NCBI RefSeq assembly: GCF_024347535.1
Contig: NZ_AP025497.1
Coordinates: 2,604,001-2,668,000 of the forward strand
Reading direction: 5' to 3'
Length of the DNA: 64,000 nt
DNA from: Vibrio kanaloae
Lineage (GTDB): Bacteria; Pseudomonadota; Gammaproteobacteria; Enterobacterales; Vibrionaceae
Position 1 is the stretch's first letter. Each line of letters begins with the position of its first letter. This document shows, piece after piece, positions 45,265 through 53,471 of this stretch. Made by a program: the position numbers and the translations under genes. The notes under the pieces are model-generated. The model was not told where the DNA came from, searched no databases, and saw only the letters and a program-made list of their open reading frames with translations.

Positions 45265-45900
45265 TTAGCGAACCAGTCGCATCTCACGCTCAGCTTCAGT
45301 TAAAGAAGCTAGGAATGAATCACGTTCAAAGACGCGGTTCATGTACACTTTAAGCTCTTTAGAACCTGGGCCAATCAGTTCGATACCAAGCTCGGGTAAA
45401 CGCCATAGTAGCGGAGCTAGGTAACAATCAATTAAGCTAAACTCTTCGCTCATGAAATACTCATATTCAGCAAAGATAGGAGCAAGAGTCAGTAGGTCGT
45501 TGCGCAGTTTAACGCGAGCTGCTTCAGATTCTTCAGCATTGCCTTTAACTACCTTCTCTGCAACTGAATACCAGTTACGCTCAATTCGGTACATCATTAG
45601 ACGGCTATTACCACGAGCAACCGGGTATACAGGCATCAATGGTGGATGAGGAAAACGCTCATCAAGATATTCCATAATGATCTTTGAGTCATATAGAGCA
45701 AGCTCACGATCAATAAGAGTAGGTACTGATTTGTACGGGTTCAATTCAACAAGCTCTGCTGGGAGATTTTTCTCATCAACCAACTCAACTTCAACACTTA
45801 CGCCTTTTTCAGCAAGAACAATGCGCACCTGATGGCTATACATATCAGAGGCACTTGAGAAAAGAGTCATCACAGAACGTTTATTGGCAGCTACAGCCAT
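45265..45900 (-). CDS. sspA: Stringent starvation protein A
   Basis: RNA polymerase-associated protein with a glutathione S-transferase fold; it supports stationary-phase and acid-stress gene expression by acting on sigma-70 polymerase. It has 211 residues. The thioredoxin-like domain begins RSVMTLFSSASDMYSHQVRI and contains KSVPTLIDRELALYDSKII near residues 53-71; the all-helical domain follows. The surface PHPPLMPVYPV segment near residue 85 matches the conserved pocket of SspA. GGAGGG lies just before the ATG. Confidence 0.97.
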   Translation of the reverse strand: MAVAANKRSVMTLFSSASDMYSHQVRIVLAEKGVSVEVELVDEKNLPAELVELNPYKSVPTLIDRELALYDSKIIMEYLDERFPHPPLMPVYPVARGNSRLMMYRIERNWYSVAEKVVKGNAEESEAARVKLRNDLLTLAPIFAEYEYFMSEEFSLIDCYLAPLLWRLPELGIELIGPGSKELKVYMNRVFERDSFLASLTEAEREMRLVR

Positions 45901-45920
45901 GGAGCCCTCCAGTACACTTT

Positions 45921-45953
45921 AAATAAAAACAATGGAGGCCTAAAGCCTCCATT
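45921..45953 (-). terminator. Terminator of petABC
   Basis: On the minus strand AATGGAGGC, a 5-base loop and GCCTCCATT form a 9-bp stem, followed by GTTTTTATTT. It lies just upstream of sspA. Confidence 0.88.
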
Positions 45954-45997
45954 GAACATTAACATAATTTGGAAATTAGCGAGGCATTATAGCACAA

Positions 45998-46735
45998 TTA
46001 GTGCACATCACGCCAATACTCTTTCTTCAGCAAAATCACGATGATAGTGAAGATTACTAAGAAGGCCATTACCCACCAACCCATAGCGTGACGCTCAAGT
46101 TGAACAGGGTCACCTGAGTAAACCAAGAAGTTAACAAGGTCACGAACTGCTTCGTCGTATTCACCAGTACTGAGTTCGCCAGAGCCGTCAGTTTCAGTAC
46201 CAACAACCACTGTTACCTCTTCGCCATCTACCATATGAGTATCGTAGATTGGCGTTGGAATACCTTGCAGCTCTTCAAGAACATGCGGCATACCAACACT
46301 TGGGAAAACAATGTTGTTCACACCAAATGGACGAGACGGATCTTCATAGAAAGTGCGAAGGTATGTGTATAGCCAGTCAGCACCACGCACACGAGCCACT
46401 AAGGTTAGGTCAGGTGGCGGAGCACCAAACCAACTTGCCGCTTGTTCTGATGGCATAGCGTTAATCATTAAGCTACCGACTTTCGCTTCCGGATCGAAAA
46501 TCAGGTTTTCCTTCATTAGATCGACAGGGATCTCTAAATCATTCGCAACACGCTCATAGCGTTGGTACTGCGTTGAGTGACAAGCGAAACAGTAATTCAT
46601 GAACAGCTTAGCGCCGTTTTGCAATGAAGCTTTGTCAGTTAAATCATTGTTCGCTTTGTCTAATGGTACGTTTGCACCCGCTGCCATCGCCAGTGACGGC
46701 AACATAGCAAATAAAATTACAATCCACTTTTTCAT
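45998..46735 (-). CDS. petC: Ubiquinol-cytochrome c reductase, cytochrome c1
   Basis: Haem c subunit of the cytochrome bc1 complex; it passes electrons from the Rieske protein to soluble cytochrome c. It has 245 residues. A signal peptide ends after AMAAG near residue 20. The haem-binding CFACH is Cys49, Cys52 and His53. A distal Met ligand is likely in the SVGMPHV region near 157. One C-terminal membrane anchor lies near 220-238 before KKEYWRDVH. It overlaps petB by four bases. Confidence 0.97.
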   Translation of the reverse strand: MKKWIVILFAMLPSLAMAAGANVPLDKANNDLTDKASLQNGAKLFMNYCFACHSTQYQRYERVANDLEIPVDLMKENLIFDPEAKVGSLMINAMPSEQAASWFGAPPPDLTLVARVRGADWLYTYLRTFYEDPSRPFGVNNIVFPSVGMPHVLEELQGIPTPIYDTHMVDGEEVTVVVGTETDGSGELSTGEYDEAVRDLVNFLVYSGDPVQLERHAMGWWVMAFLVIFTIIVILLKKEYWRDVH

Positions 46736-47997
46736 TTGAATGTCACCCTTTCTGGTAATGGTTTCGTCACTTCATTTTTACTGTAGAACCACAGTAGAAC
46801 GAAGAACATGAAGTAACCTAAGCTAAATATTTGAGCCAGTAGCGTATACGTTGGCGTTGCTGGAAGCGCACCAAGTATACCAAGGGCAATAAAGCTTATT
46901 GTGAATTGGATGATATTAATCAAATGCAGTTTGCTACGGTAACGGTAAGAACGCACTTTACAACGGTCGAACCATGGCAGTAGGAATAGCACCACAATAG
47001 ATGCCCCCATTGCTAAGACACCTATCAGCTTATCAGGAACAGCACGAAGTACAGCATAGAACGGTGTGAAGTACCAAACTGGAGCAATATGCTCTGGTGT
47101 TTTCAGTGGGTTTGCAGCTTCAAAGTTAGGCGGCTCAAGGAAGTACCCACCCATCTCTGGGTTAAAGAACAGTACATAACAGAACAAGAATAGGAAGCCG
47201 GCAACACCAACCATATCTTTCACAGTCCCGTATGGGTGGAAAGGGATAGAGTCGATGATGTCGTATTTCTTCGTGTAATCCTTGTGGAATGGGAACTGAG
47301 TTTTATAGTCGTCGCCCATTGTACCTTTAGGAAGCTTAGTTTCGATACCGTCAGGGTTATTCGAACCAACTTCGTGCAGCGCTAGTACGTGAAGTACGAT
47401 AAGCAGCAATAGTACGATTGGTAGAGCGATAACGTGCAGTGCGAAGAAACGGTTCAGCGTTGCACCAGAGATGATGTAGTCACCACGGATCCACAGCGTT
47501 AGGTCATCACCAATAACAGGGATTGCACCAAATAGAGATATGATTACCTGAGCACCCCAGTAAGACATTTGACCCCATGGTAGTAAGTAACCCATGAAAG
47601 CTTCAGCCATAAGTACTAAGAAGATCAACATACCGAAGATCCAAAGTAACTCACGAGGTTTTTGATAAGAACCGTAGATTAGACCACGGAACATATGCAG
47701 GTAGATAACGACGAAGAATGCCGAAGCGCCCGTCGAGTGCATGTAACGCAGTAACCAACCGTATTCCACATCACGCATGATGTATTCAACAGATGCAAAT
47801 GCGCCATCGCCAGATGGTACGTAGTTCATTGTTAGCCAAATACCGGTAAGGATTTGGTTAACCAGTACCAACATTGCTAAAGAACCAAAAAGGTACCAAA
47901 AGTTAAAGTTCTTAGGCATTGGGTATTCAGATAAGTGCTTTTTATAAGCATTCATCGCGGGTAGACGTTTCTCTACCCAATCAAGAAGTCCTTGCAT
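46732..47997 (-). CDS. petB: Ubiquinol-cytochrome c reductase, cytochrome b
   Basis: Membrane core of the bc1 complex, binding two b haems and both quinone sites. It has 421 residues and eight membrane segments. Haem His pairs lie in the second and fourth segments (RYMHSTGASAFFVVIYLHM and RFFALHVIALPIVLLLLIVLH are within these regions). The Qo-site motif appears as PPNFEAANPLKTPEHIAPVWY, in the place of the PEWY loop. It overlaps petA by one base and petC by four. Confidence 0.98.
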   Translation of the reverse strand: MQGLLDWVEKRLPAMNAYKKHLSEYPMPKNFNFWYLFGSLAMLVLVNQILTGIWLTMNYVPSGDGAFASVEYIMRDVEYGWLLRYMHSTGASAFFVVIYLHMFRGLIYGSYQKPRELLWIFGMLIFLVLMAEAFMGYLLPWGQMSYWGAQVIISLFGAIPVIGDDLTLWIRGDYIISGATLNRFFALHVIALPIVLLLLIVLHVLALHEVGSNNPDGIETKLPKGTMGDDYKTQFPFHKDYTKKYDIIDSIPFHPYGTVKDMVGVAGFLFLFCYVLFFNPEMGGYFLEPPNFEAANPLKTPEHIAPVWYFTPFYAVLRAVPDKLIGVLAMGASIVVLFLLPWFDRCKVRSYRYRSKLHLINIIQFTISFIALGILGALPATPTYTLLAQIFSLGYFMFFVLLWFYSKNEVTKPLPERVTFK

Positions 47998-48587
47998 TAT
48001 GCGTCTCCCTCGTCCACACCGATCATGATCTTAGTGTCACTCAAATACATATGCTTTGGCACCACAAGGTTCAACGGTGCCGGTACACCTTGGAATACTC
48101 GGCCTGCCATATCAAACTTTGAACCATGACAAGGACAAAAGAAACCAGACTTAACACCCTGAACTTGCTCTGCGAAAGAATCAGGCAAATAAGTAGGAGA
48201 ACAACCTAAGTGTGTACAGAAACCAACAGCAACGAAGAATTCCGGCTTAATCGAACGGAACTCGTTCTGTGCGTATTCTGGTTGTTGTTCAGTTTCAGAT
48301 TGAGGATCACGAAGTTGACCACCGATCGACTTTAGGTTCTCAAGTACCGATTCAGCTCGGCGTACAACCCATACAGGCTTACCTTGCCACTCGACACGAA
48401 CCATTTGTCCCGGTTCTAACTTACTGACTTCCACTTCCACCGGTGCACCTGCAGCTTTCGCCTTGGCACTCGGGTTCCATGATTTTATAAAAGGCACGGC
48501 TACAGCAGCTGCTCCTAAACCACCAACAACGGCTGTTGTTGCGGTTAAGAAACGCCTGCGACCGTTATTTAAAGGCGCGTTGCTCAT
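47997..48587 (-). CDS. petA: Ubiquinol-cytochrome c reductase, Rieske iron-sulfur subunit
   Basis: Carries the 2Fe-2S cluster that takes the first electron from ubiquinol. It has 196 residues. The N-terminus has a twin-arginine-type signal-anchor (NNGRRRFLTATT, then a hydrophobic helix to about residue 34). The cluster ligands are Cys124 and His126 in CTHLGC, and Cys151 and His154 in CPCHGS; Cys129 and Cys153 would form the disulfide. It is first in the petABC operon. Confidence 0.98.
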   Translation of the reverse strand: MSNAPLNNGRRRFLTATTAVVGGLGAAAVAVPFIKSWNPSAKAKAAGAPVEVEVSKLEPGQMVRVEWQGKPVWVVRRAESVLENLKSIGGQLRDPQSETEQQPEYAQNEFRSIKPEFFVAVGFCTHLGCSPTYLPDSFAEQVQGVKSGFFCPCHGSKFDMAGRVFQGVPAPLNLVVPKHMYLSDTKIMIGVDEGDA

Positions 48588-48684
48588 CCAAACATTCTCC
48601 CATTTGCTCTTTATGGATTGAAATCATTCCGATTAAAGAGCATGGCTAACAAAATATGTATTTAGTTCTATTTATTGACGGCAA

Positions 48685-48713
48685 ATGATAAATAAAACCC
48701 TACTTTTTGACAA
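48685..48713 (-). promoter_or_regulatory. Promoter of petABC
   Basis: On the minus strand TTGTCA (48713-48708) and TATCAT (48690-48685) are 17 bp apart, giving a leader of about 90 nt. Confidence 0.75.
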
Positions 48714-48726
48714 GATAAAGCTACCT

Positions 48727-48769
48727 TTTTGTAACAATCATGAGGCAAAGCGCACATTGGGTTACAAAA
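48727..48769. promoter_or_regulatory. Inverted repeat upstream of the petABC promoter
   Basis: TTTTGTAAC (48727-48735) and GTTACAAAA (48761-48769) are perfect 9-bp inverted copies 25 bp apart, 14 bp upstream of the -35. The position suits a regulator binding as two half-sites; the protein is unknown. Confidence 0.5.
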
Positions 48770-48835
48770 GCTTTCAAAATATAAGAATTTGGAAATAAAA
48801 CGAGGGATGGAAAGCATTTAGAGGGGGGTATAAAA

Positions 48836-48862
48836 ACAAAAAGCCCGGCATATAGCCGAGCT
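48836..48862 (-). terminator. Terminator of rplM-rpsI
   Basis: On the minus strand AGCTCGGC, the loop TATAT and GCCGGGCT form an 8-bp stem with one T-G pair, followed by TTTTG. Confidence 0.82.
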
Positions 48863-48918
48863 TTGAACCACAATTCCAGTAATAAAACTGAGAGCGTGTG
48901 CTTTTTCGTAAAGAAAAA

Positions 48919-49311
48919 TTAACGCTTAGAGAATTGAGGTTTACGACGTGCTTTACGTAGACCAACTTTCTTACGTTCAACGCAACGAGCGTCACGCGTA
49001 ACATAGCCAGCTGCACGTAGAGCAGGACGTAGAGTTTCATCGTACTCCATAAGAGCGCGAGTGATACCGTGGCGGATTGCGCCAGCTTGACCAGAAATAC
49101 CACCACCAGAAACGGTGATGTAAAGGTCAAGTTTCTCAGTTAGTTTAACTAGCTCAAGAGGTTGTTTAACAACCATACGAGAAGTTGGACGACCGAAGTA
49201 AACATCAAGGCTACGCTTGTTGATTACGATCTCACCAGAGCCTGGTTTGATGAAAACACGAGCTGCTGAGCTTTTGCGACGACCAGTGCCGTAGTATTGA
49301 TTCTCTGCCAT
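48919..49311 (-). CDS. rpsI: 30S ribosomal protein S9
   Basis: Small-subunit ribosomal protein whose C-terminal tail reaches the P-site tRNA. It has 130 residues. The N-terminus is [17 protein letters not shown], the family signature [15 protein letters not shown] lies near residues 69-83, and the basic C-terminus [17 protein letters not shown] ends in Lys-Arg as expected. It is 13 bases after rplM, the universal pairing. Confidence 0.99.
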   Translation of the reverse strand: MAENQYYGTGRRKSSAARVFIKPGSGEIVINKRSLDVYFGRPTSRMVVKQPLELVKLTEKLDLYITVSGGGISGQAGAIRHGITRALMEYDETLRPALRAAGYVTRDARCVERKKVGLRKARRKPQFSKR

Positions 49312-49324
49312 TGTCTTAATCCCC

Positions 49325-49753
49325 TTAGATGTCTAGTACTTGTGGCTGTTGAGCAACATGGTTGTGCTCAGCACCAGCGTATACTTTTAGCTTACGGTAC
49401 ATTGCGCGGCCTAGAGGACCACGTGGTAACATACCTTTAACAGCTAGTTCGATAACCATCTCTGGCTTCTTGTCGATCAGCTTTTCAAAAGTGATAGACT
49501 TAAGACCACCTGGGAACTCAGAGTGACGGTAGTAAACCTTACCCTTAGCTTTGTTACCAGTTACAGCAACTTTCTCAGCGTTAACAACGATGATGTAATC
49601 ACCAGTGTCTACGTGAGGAGTGTATTCTGCTTTATGCTTACCACGAAGGCGAGAAGCGATTTCACTTGCTAGACGGCCAAGAGTTTTGCCTTCAGCGTCT
49701 ACAACATACCAGTCGCGTTTTACAGTTTCTGGTTTAGCAACGAAAGTTTTCAT
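49325..49753 (-). CDS. rplM: 50S ribosomal protein L13
   Basis: Early-assembling large-subunit protein. It has 142 residues with [20 protein letters not shown] at the start, the [12 protein letters not shown] segment near residues 37-48, and the signature [20 protein letters not shown] near 105-124. It is first in the rplM-rpsI operon. In E. coli L13 represses its own operon through the leader; the leader here has clear hairpin potential. Confidence 0.99.
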   Translation of the reverse strand: MKTFVAKPETVKRDWYVVDAEGKTLGRLASEIASRLRGKHKAEYTPHVDTGDYIIVVNAEKVAVTGNKAKGKVYYRHSEFPGGLKSITFEKLIDKKPEMVIELAVKGMLPRGPLGRAMYRKLKVYAGAEHNHVAQQPQVLDI

Positions 49754-49788
49754 GCTAATAATTACCTATTTAAAAAATTTACACTTAA

Positions 49789-49857
49789 GGAATACTCGCG
49801 TATTCCCACTGTCTAAGAGTTACCATTCATCACCCCTTCGAGTGTTGGAAAACTCTT
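49789..49857 (-). promoter_or_regulatory. Structured leader of rplM-rpsI mRNA
   Basis: Two inverted repeats lie in the leader: GGAATAC/GTATTCC with a 4-base loop (49789-49806), 36 bases before the ATG, and AAGAGTT (49815-49821) with AACTCTT (49851-49857) enclosing 29 bases. Such structures suit an L13-binding autoregulatory site, but this is an inference from position. Confidence 0.45.
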
Positions 49858-49912
49858 GGCATAACGTGATTTTACTCATCGCTAGAGGCCCGCAGTAACG
49901 GTAGGTCGCAGG

Positions 49913-49918
49913 ATTATA
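49913..49918 (-). promoter_or_regulatory. -10 element of the rplM-rpsI promoter
   Basis: A perfect TATAAT on the minus strand, about 160 bases before rplM. The -35 region is weak (TGATTT at 16 bp). Downstream GC-rich bases at the likely start (CCTGCGACC) resemble a stringent discriminator. Confidence 0.6.
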
Positions 49919-50000
49919 GAGAAGAGCGAAGAAAAAATCACCTCTTTTTGAACAAAATCACGATTTTTTTAATTCTATTTCTTATTCGAGATAATCAGAG

Positions 50001-51104
50001 CTAACTTAAGTGTTCTTTTGCCAAATATTCATGGCTCTGCATTTCGATTAAACGCGACTGACAACGTTTAAATTCAAACTCTAGCTGGCCATGGGTATAC
50101 AATTTTTCTAGCTCCACTTCCGCTGAAATAATCAATTTCACGTTGCGCTCATAGAACTCATCCACTAACGCAATAAAGCGTCTTGCTGCATCATCTGAAG
50201 TCGCGCCCATTTGCACAACATCCGCCAACAGAACGGTGTGATAAACCCGAGATAGTTCTATATAGTCATTTTGGCTACGAGCCGACTGACAAAGCTGAGC
50301 GAAAGTGCCGTGTAAAACGCCATCACTCACTTTAATGACATCCAGTTGACGGTGATTGACCTCAATCTGTGTGAACTTTTCTTTATCGTCGCCAACTAAC
50401 TGGGCGTAATATTTTTCGAGATTGATATTCGCTTGGCTATCCAGCGGGTAATGATAAATTTCAGCCTGCTCTAAAGTACGTAGACGATAATCAATGCCGC
50501 TATCAACATTAAGAATGTGGCAGTTATCTTGAATAAGTTTGATAGCAGGTAGGAAACGTGCTCGCTGCAAGCCATTACGATACAAATCCGCAGGCGGAAT
50601 GTTTGAGGTAGCAACCAAAATAACATTTCGAGCAAATAACTCTTGGAACAAGGTGCCTAGGATCATGGCATCCGTAATATCTGAAACGAAGAATTCATCG
50701 AAACAGACAATATCCGCTTCTTGCTTAAACTTATCCGCAACTAAAGGCAATGGATCACTGACATTCCCGAGCGCTTTTAACTCGTCATGTACGCGATACA
50801 TAAAACGGTGGAAGTGAATTCGCATTTTTTTAGTGGTTGGTAGTGCGTCGTAAAACGTATCCATTAGATAAGTTTTCCCACGCCCGACACCGCCCCAAAA
50901 ATAGAGACCTTTAGGTGGCTGTGGTAATTCTGTTTTTTTGCCCAGTAATTTTTGAAATCGAGTCAGTTGAGGAATGGGCGTATTCATGTAATTTTGGAAT
51001 TGATGAAAAAGTTCATCTAAAGATTTAACAGCTTGCTCTTGTGCTGGATCTCTTTGAAATCCATGTTCTTTTATATCTTGTTCGTATTTTTTAACGGGAT
51101 TCAT
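50001..51104 (-). CDS. zapE: Cell division-associated AFG1-family ATPase ZapE
   Basis: P-loop ATPase that associates with the Z ring during late constriction in E. coli. It has 367 residues. Walker A is GGVGRGKT at residues 71-78, Walker B is IVCFDEFFVSDITDA near 131-145, and LVATSNIPPADLY lies near 160. No terminator is obvious downstream. It is divergent from zapG, the same arrangement as yhcM-yhcB in E. coli. Confidence 0.95.
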   Translation of the reverse strand: MNPVKKYEQDIKEHGFQRDPAQEQAVKSLDELFHQFQNYMNTPIPQLTRFQKLLGKKTELPQPPKGLYFWGGVGRGKTYLMDTFYDALPTTKKMRIHFHRFMYRVHDELKALGNVSDPLPLVADKFKQEADIVCFDEFFVSDITDAMILGTLFQELFARNVILVATSNIPPADLYRNGLQRARFLPAIKLIQDNCHILNVDSGIDYRLRTLEQAEIYHYPLDSQANINLEKYYAQLVGDDKEKFTQIEVNHRQLDVIKVSDGVLHGTFAQLCQSARSQNDYIELSRVYHTVLLADVVQMGATSDDAARRFIALVDEFYERNVKLIISAEVELEKLYTHGQLEFEFKRCQSRLIEMQSHEYLAKEHLS

Positions 51105-51323
51105 GACGATATTTCCACAATGAAAGCGACATCAGACAGCGAAGAAAAATGCACCTAAACAGTATGAGAGACCATGATATGCGGCGAATAAATCAGCATC
51201 AAACTGCTAGGTAGCGCACACGCATTTCTCTTTATACTGCGGCTTTCTCATAGTACCATGGAGCAGTATCACGTGTAACCAAGCAGTAATAAACATGTTA
51301 AAAAACAATAATAAGGAGCTGTT

Positions 51324-51779
51324 ATGTCTTGGATGTATGCCGTTGCCGGTTTACTAGTAGGAGTTATTTTAGGAGTCGCTATTTCTCGTTTTATGACACC
51401 GGAATACAAAAAGCAAAAGAACGTACAGAAAGAATTAGATAGCGCAAAGTTTGCCCTTGAACAGCAACGACAAGAGCTTGCTGATCACTTTGCGAAATCA
51501 GCAGAAATGTTAGATACCTTAGGTAAGGACTACACGAAACTGTATCAACACATGGAGAAAACAAGCTCAGAGCTAATCCCAAACATGCCCGAACAAGACA
51601 ACCCATTTGTAAAAACAGCCGCAGCTCATTCGGATAAACCACAAGATAAGCCTTCAATTAAGGAAGCGACACTTGAGGAACAACCTAAAGATTACGCCAA
51701 TGGTGCAACGGGTTTATTTAAAGAACAAAAGAAAGAGATCATTGATACTCCAGATGTTGTTACTGCAAAAGCATCGTAA
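51324..51779 (+). CDS. zapG: Z-ring-associated protein ZapG (DUF1043, YhcB)
   Basis: Inner-membrane protein linked to cell division and envelope growth. It has 151 residues. An N-terminal membrane segment (residues 3-20) is followed by a coiled coil (about 30-80, KELDSAKFALEQQRQEL) and a disordered Lys/Asp-rich tail. AAGGAG precedes the ATG. It lies between zapE and the deg proteases as in related genomes. Confidence 0.9.
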   Translation: MSWMYAVAGLLVGVILGVAISRFMTPEYKKQKNVQKELDSAKFALEQQRQELADHFAKSAEMLDTLGKDYTKLYQHMEKTSSELIPNMPEQDNPFVKTAAAHSDKPQDKPSIKEATLEEQPKDYANGATGLFKEQKKEIIDTPDVVTAKAS

Positions 51780-51796
51780 ACATTTAACACTTCAGT

Positions 51797-51824
51797 GAAC
51801 TTTACAAAGGTTTTTGAGTCATAA
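51797..51824 (+). promoter_or_regulatory. Possible sigma-E promoter of degQ
   Basis: GAACTT (51797-51802) and TCATAA (51819-51824) are 16 bp apart, close to the sigma-E pattern (GGAACTT, 16-17 bp, TCnnA). It lies 79 bases before the degQ start. A 7-bp inverted repeat TCTCATA/TATGAGA (51849-51873) follows. Confidence 0.4.
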
Positions 51825-51902
51825 CTTTCACTCAGGTCACTTGAAACTTCTCATACTTATACCAAATATGAGAGATGTAAGACCTTAACTAGAGAGGAGT
51901 TT

Positions 51903-53261
51903 ATGATGAAAAAACCTTTGCTTGCTTTATCAGTACTGACCTTAAGCTTAAGTTCAATCATCACCCCAATTCAAGCGACAGCTGCACTTCCCCTAAATGT
52001 CGGTAATGAACAGTTACCGAGTTTGGCCCCTATGCTTGAGCAAGTTACCCCCGCTGTAGTGAGTATTGCCGTCAAAGGCAAACAGGTACAACGTCAGCGA
52101 ATCCCTGAACAATTTCAATTCTTTTTTGGTCCAGAACAAACACGAGAGCGGCCGTTCCGTGGGTTAGGTTCTGGTGTCATCATTGATGCTAAGAAAGGCC
52201 ATATCGTGACCAATTACCATGTAATTAATGGTGCCGACGATATCAAAGTAAAACTTCATGATGGCCGAGAGTACGATGCCGAGCTCATCGGTGGCGACCA
52301 AATGTCTGATATAGCATTACTCAAATTGGAAAAAGCCAAGAATCTCACCCAAATAACAGTCGCAGACTCAGACAAGTTGAGAGTCGGTGACTTTAGTGTG
52401 GCGATCGGTAACCCATTTGGACTTGGGCAAACGGTGACATCAGGTATTGTTTCTGCACTAGGTCGTAGCGGTCTAAACCTAGAAAACTTTGAAAACTTCA
52501 TCCAAACGGATGCCGCGATAAACAGTGGTAATTCTGGTGGTGCACTGGTGAATCTTAACGGTGAACTGATTGGTATTAACACCGCCATCCTTGGTCCGAA
52601 TGGAGGTAATGTCGGTATCGGTTTTGCTATTCCATCCAATATGATGAAAAATCTAACAGAACAGATCCTCAATTTCGGTGAAGTAAAACGCGGCATGCTT
52701 GGTGTTCAAGGCGGAGAAATCACCTCTGAGTTAGCAGAAGCGCTAGGGTATGAATCCAGTAAAGGTGCCTTTGTCAGCCAAATTATCCCCGACAGCGCCG
52801 CAGACAAAGCAGGTCTCAAAGCGGGCGATATTATTGTTTCTATCAATGGCAAGCGTATTGATACCTTTAGTGAGTTAAGAGCTAAAGTGGCAACCTTAGG
52901 TGCAGGCAAGCAGATTGAACTTGGTGTAGTTCGTGACGGAAAGCGTAAGAGCTTTGATGTAACCCTTGGTGAATCGAGCAATAGTAAAACACAAGCAGAA
53001 AAGCTCCATGAAGGACTTGCCGGTGCAGAGCTTACTAACACAACAGAAAGTGACTCAGCAACGGGCGTTAAAATATCGAGTGTAGCTCAGGGCTCACCAG
53101 CAGAAGCGTACCAACTGCTCAAAGGCGACATCATCATTGGCGTAAACCGTCAACCAATTAAGAATCTTGCTGAATTTAGAGAGCTCCTTGAGAAACAACC
53201 AGGCATATTGGCGCTTAATATCCAGCGAGGCGATAGGACTATTTACCTCGTTATTCGATAG
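51903..53261 (+). CDS. degQ: Periplasmic serine protease DegQ/DegP (HtrA family)
   Basis: Periplasmic protease and chaperone that handles misfolded envelope proteins. It has 452 residues. The signal peptide ends near ATAA at residues 25-28. The catalytic triad is His106 (TNYHVING), Asp136 (DIALLKL) and Ser211 (GNSGGAL). Two PDZ domains follow, near residues 265-350 and 370-450. The LA loop is short (about 20 residues between VKGK and GLGSG), which fits DegQ better than DegP, although annotations in vibrios often say DegP. AGAGGAG precedes the ATG; a Met one codon later is also possible. Confidence 0.93.
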   Translation: MMKKPLLALSVLTLSLSSIITPIQATAALPLNVGNEQLPSLAPMLEQVTPAVVSIAVKGKQVQRQRIPEQFQFFFGPEQTRERPFRGLGSGVIIDAKKGHIVTNYHVINGADDIKVKLHDGREYDAELIGGDQMSDIALLKLEKAKNLTQITVADSDKLRVGDFSVAIGNPFGLGQTVTSGIVSALGRSGLNLENFENFIQTDAAINSGNSGGALVNLNGELIGINTAILGPNGGNVGIGFAIPSNMMKNLTEQILNFGEVKRGMLGVQGGEITSELAEALGYESSKGAFVSQIIPDSAADKAGLKAGDIIVSINGKRIDTFSELRAKVATLGAGKQIELGVVRDGKRKSFDVTLGESSNSKTQAEKLHEGLAGAELTNTTESDSATGVKISSVAQGSPAEAYQLLKGDIIIGVNRQPIKNLAEFRELLEKQPGILALNIQRGDRTIYLVIR

Positions 53262-53282
53262 TTATACGTCAGCGTAATAACA

Positions 53283-53331
53283 GGGAGGCTCAGTAAGTTT
53301 GCTTTAAACTTACTCAGTCTCCCTTTTCTTT
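53283..53331 (+). terminator. Terminator of degQ
   Basis: An 18-position stem from GGGAG at 53283 to CTCCC ending at 53323, with one mismatch and one G-T pair, a 5-base loop and the tail TTTTCTTT. It gives degS its own transcription unit. Confidence 0.88.
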
Positions 53332-53471
53332 AGATGAATCAAAATGCTATGCTTGATTAGGATGTGTGATCTTTCTAGCTGATTTTGACAGCGAAAGACC
53401 GACACGCCCTAGTAATCAAGTCAGTCATCCATCTACGGATGCTTCATACCTTACTTGTCGAAGAGGGAAAC

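Larger units (their letters stand above)
48588..48918. other. Region between rpsI and petA
   Basis: This 331-base stretch has no gene. From petA outward it holds the petABC leader (about 90 nt), a sigma-70 promoter (48685-48713), a long perfect inverted repeat (48727-48769), a short unremarkable stretch and the rpsI terminator (48836-48862). Confidence 0.75.

Noticed and set aside
53385..53471. N-terminal extension of DegS
   Set aside because: The extra 29 residues have no counterpart in DegS and precede the membrane anchor; the ATG at 53472 has a good ribosome site.
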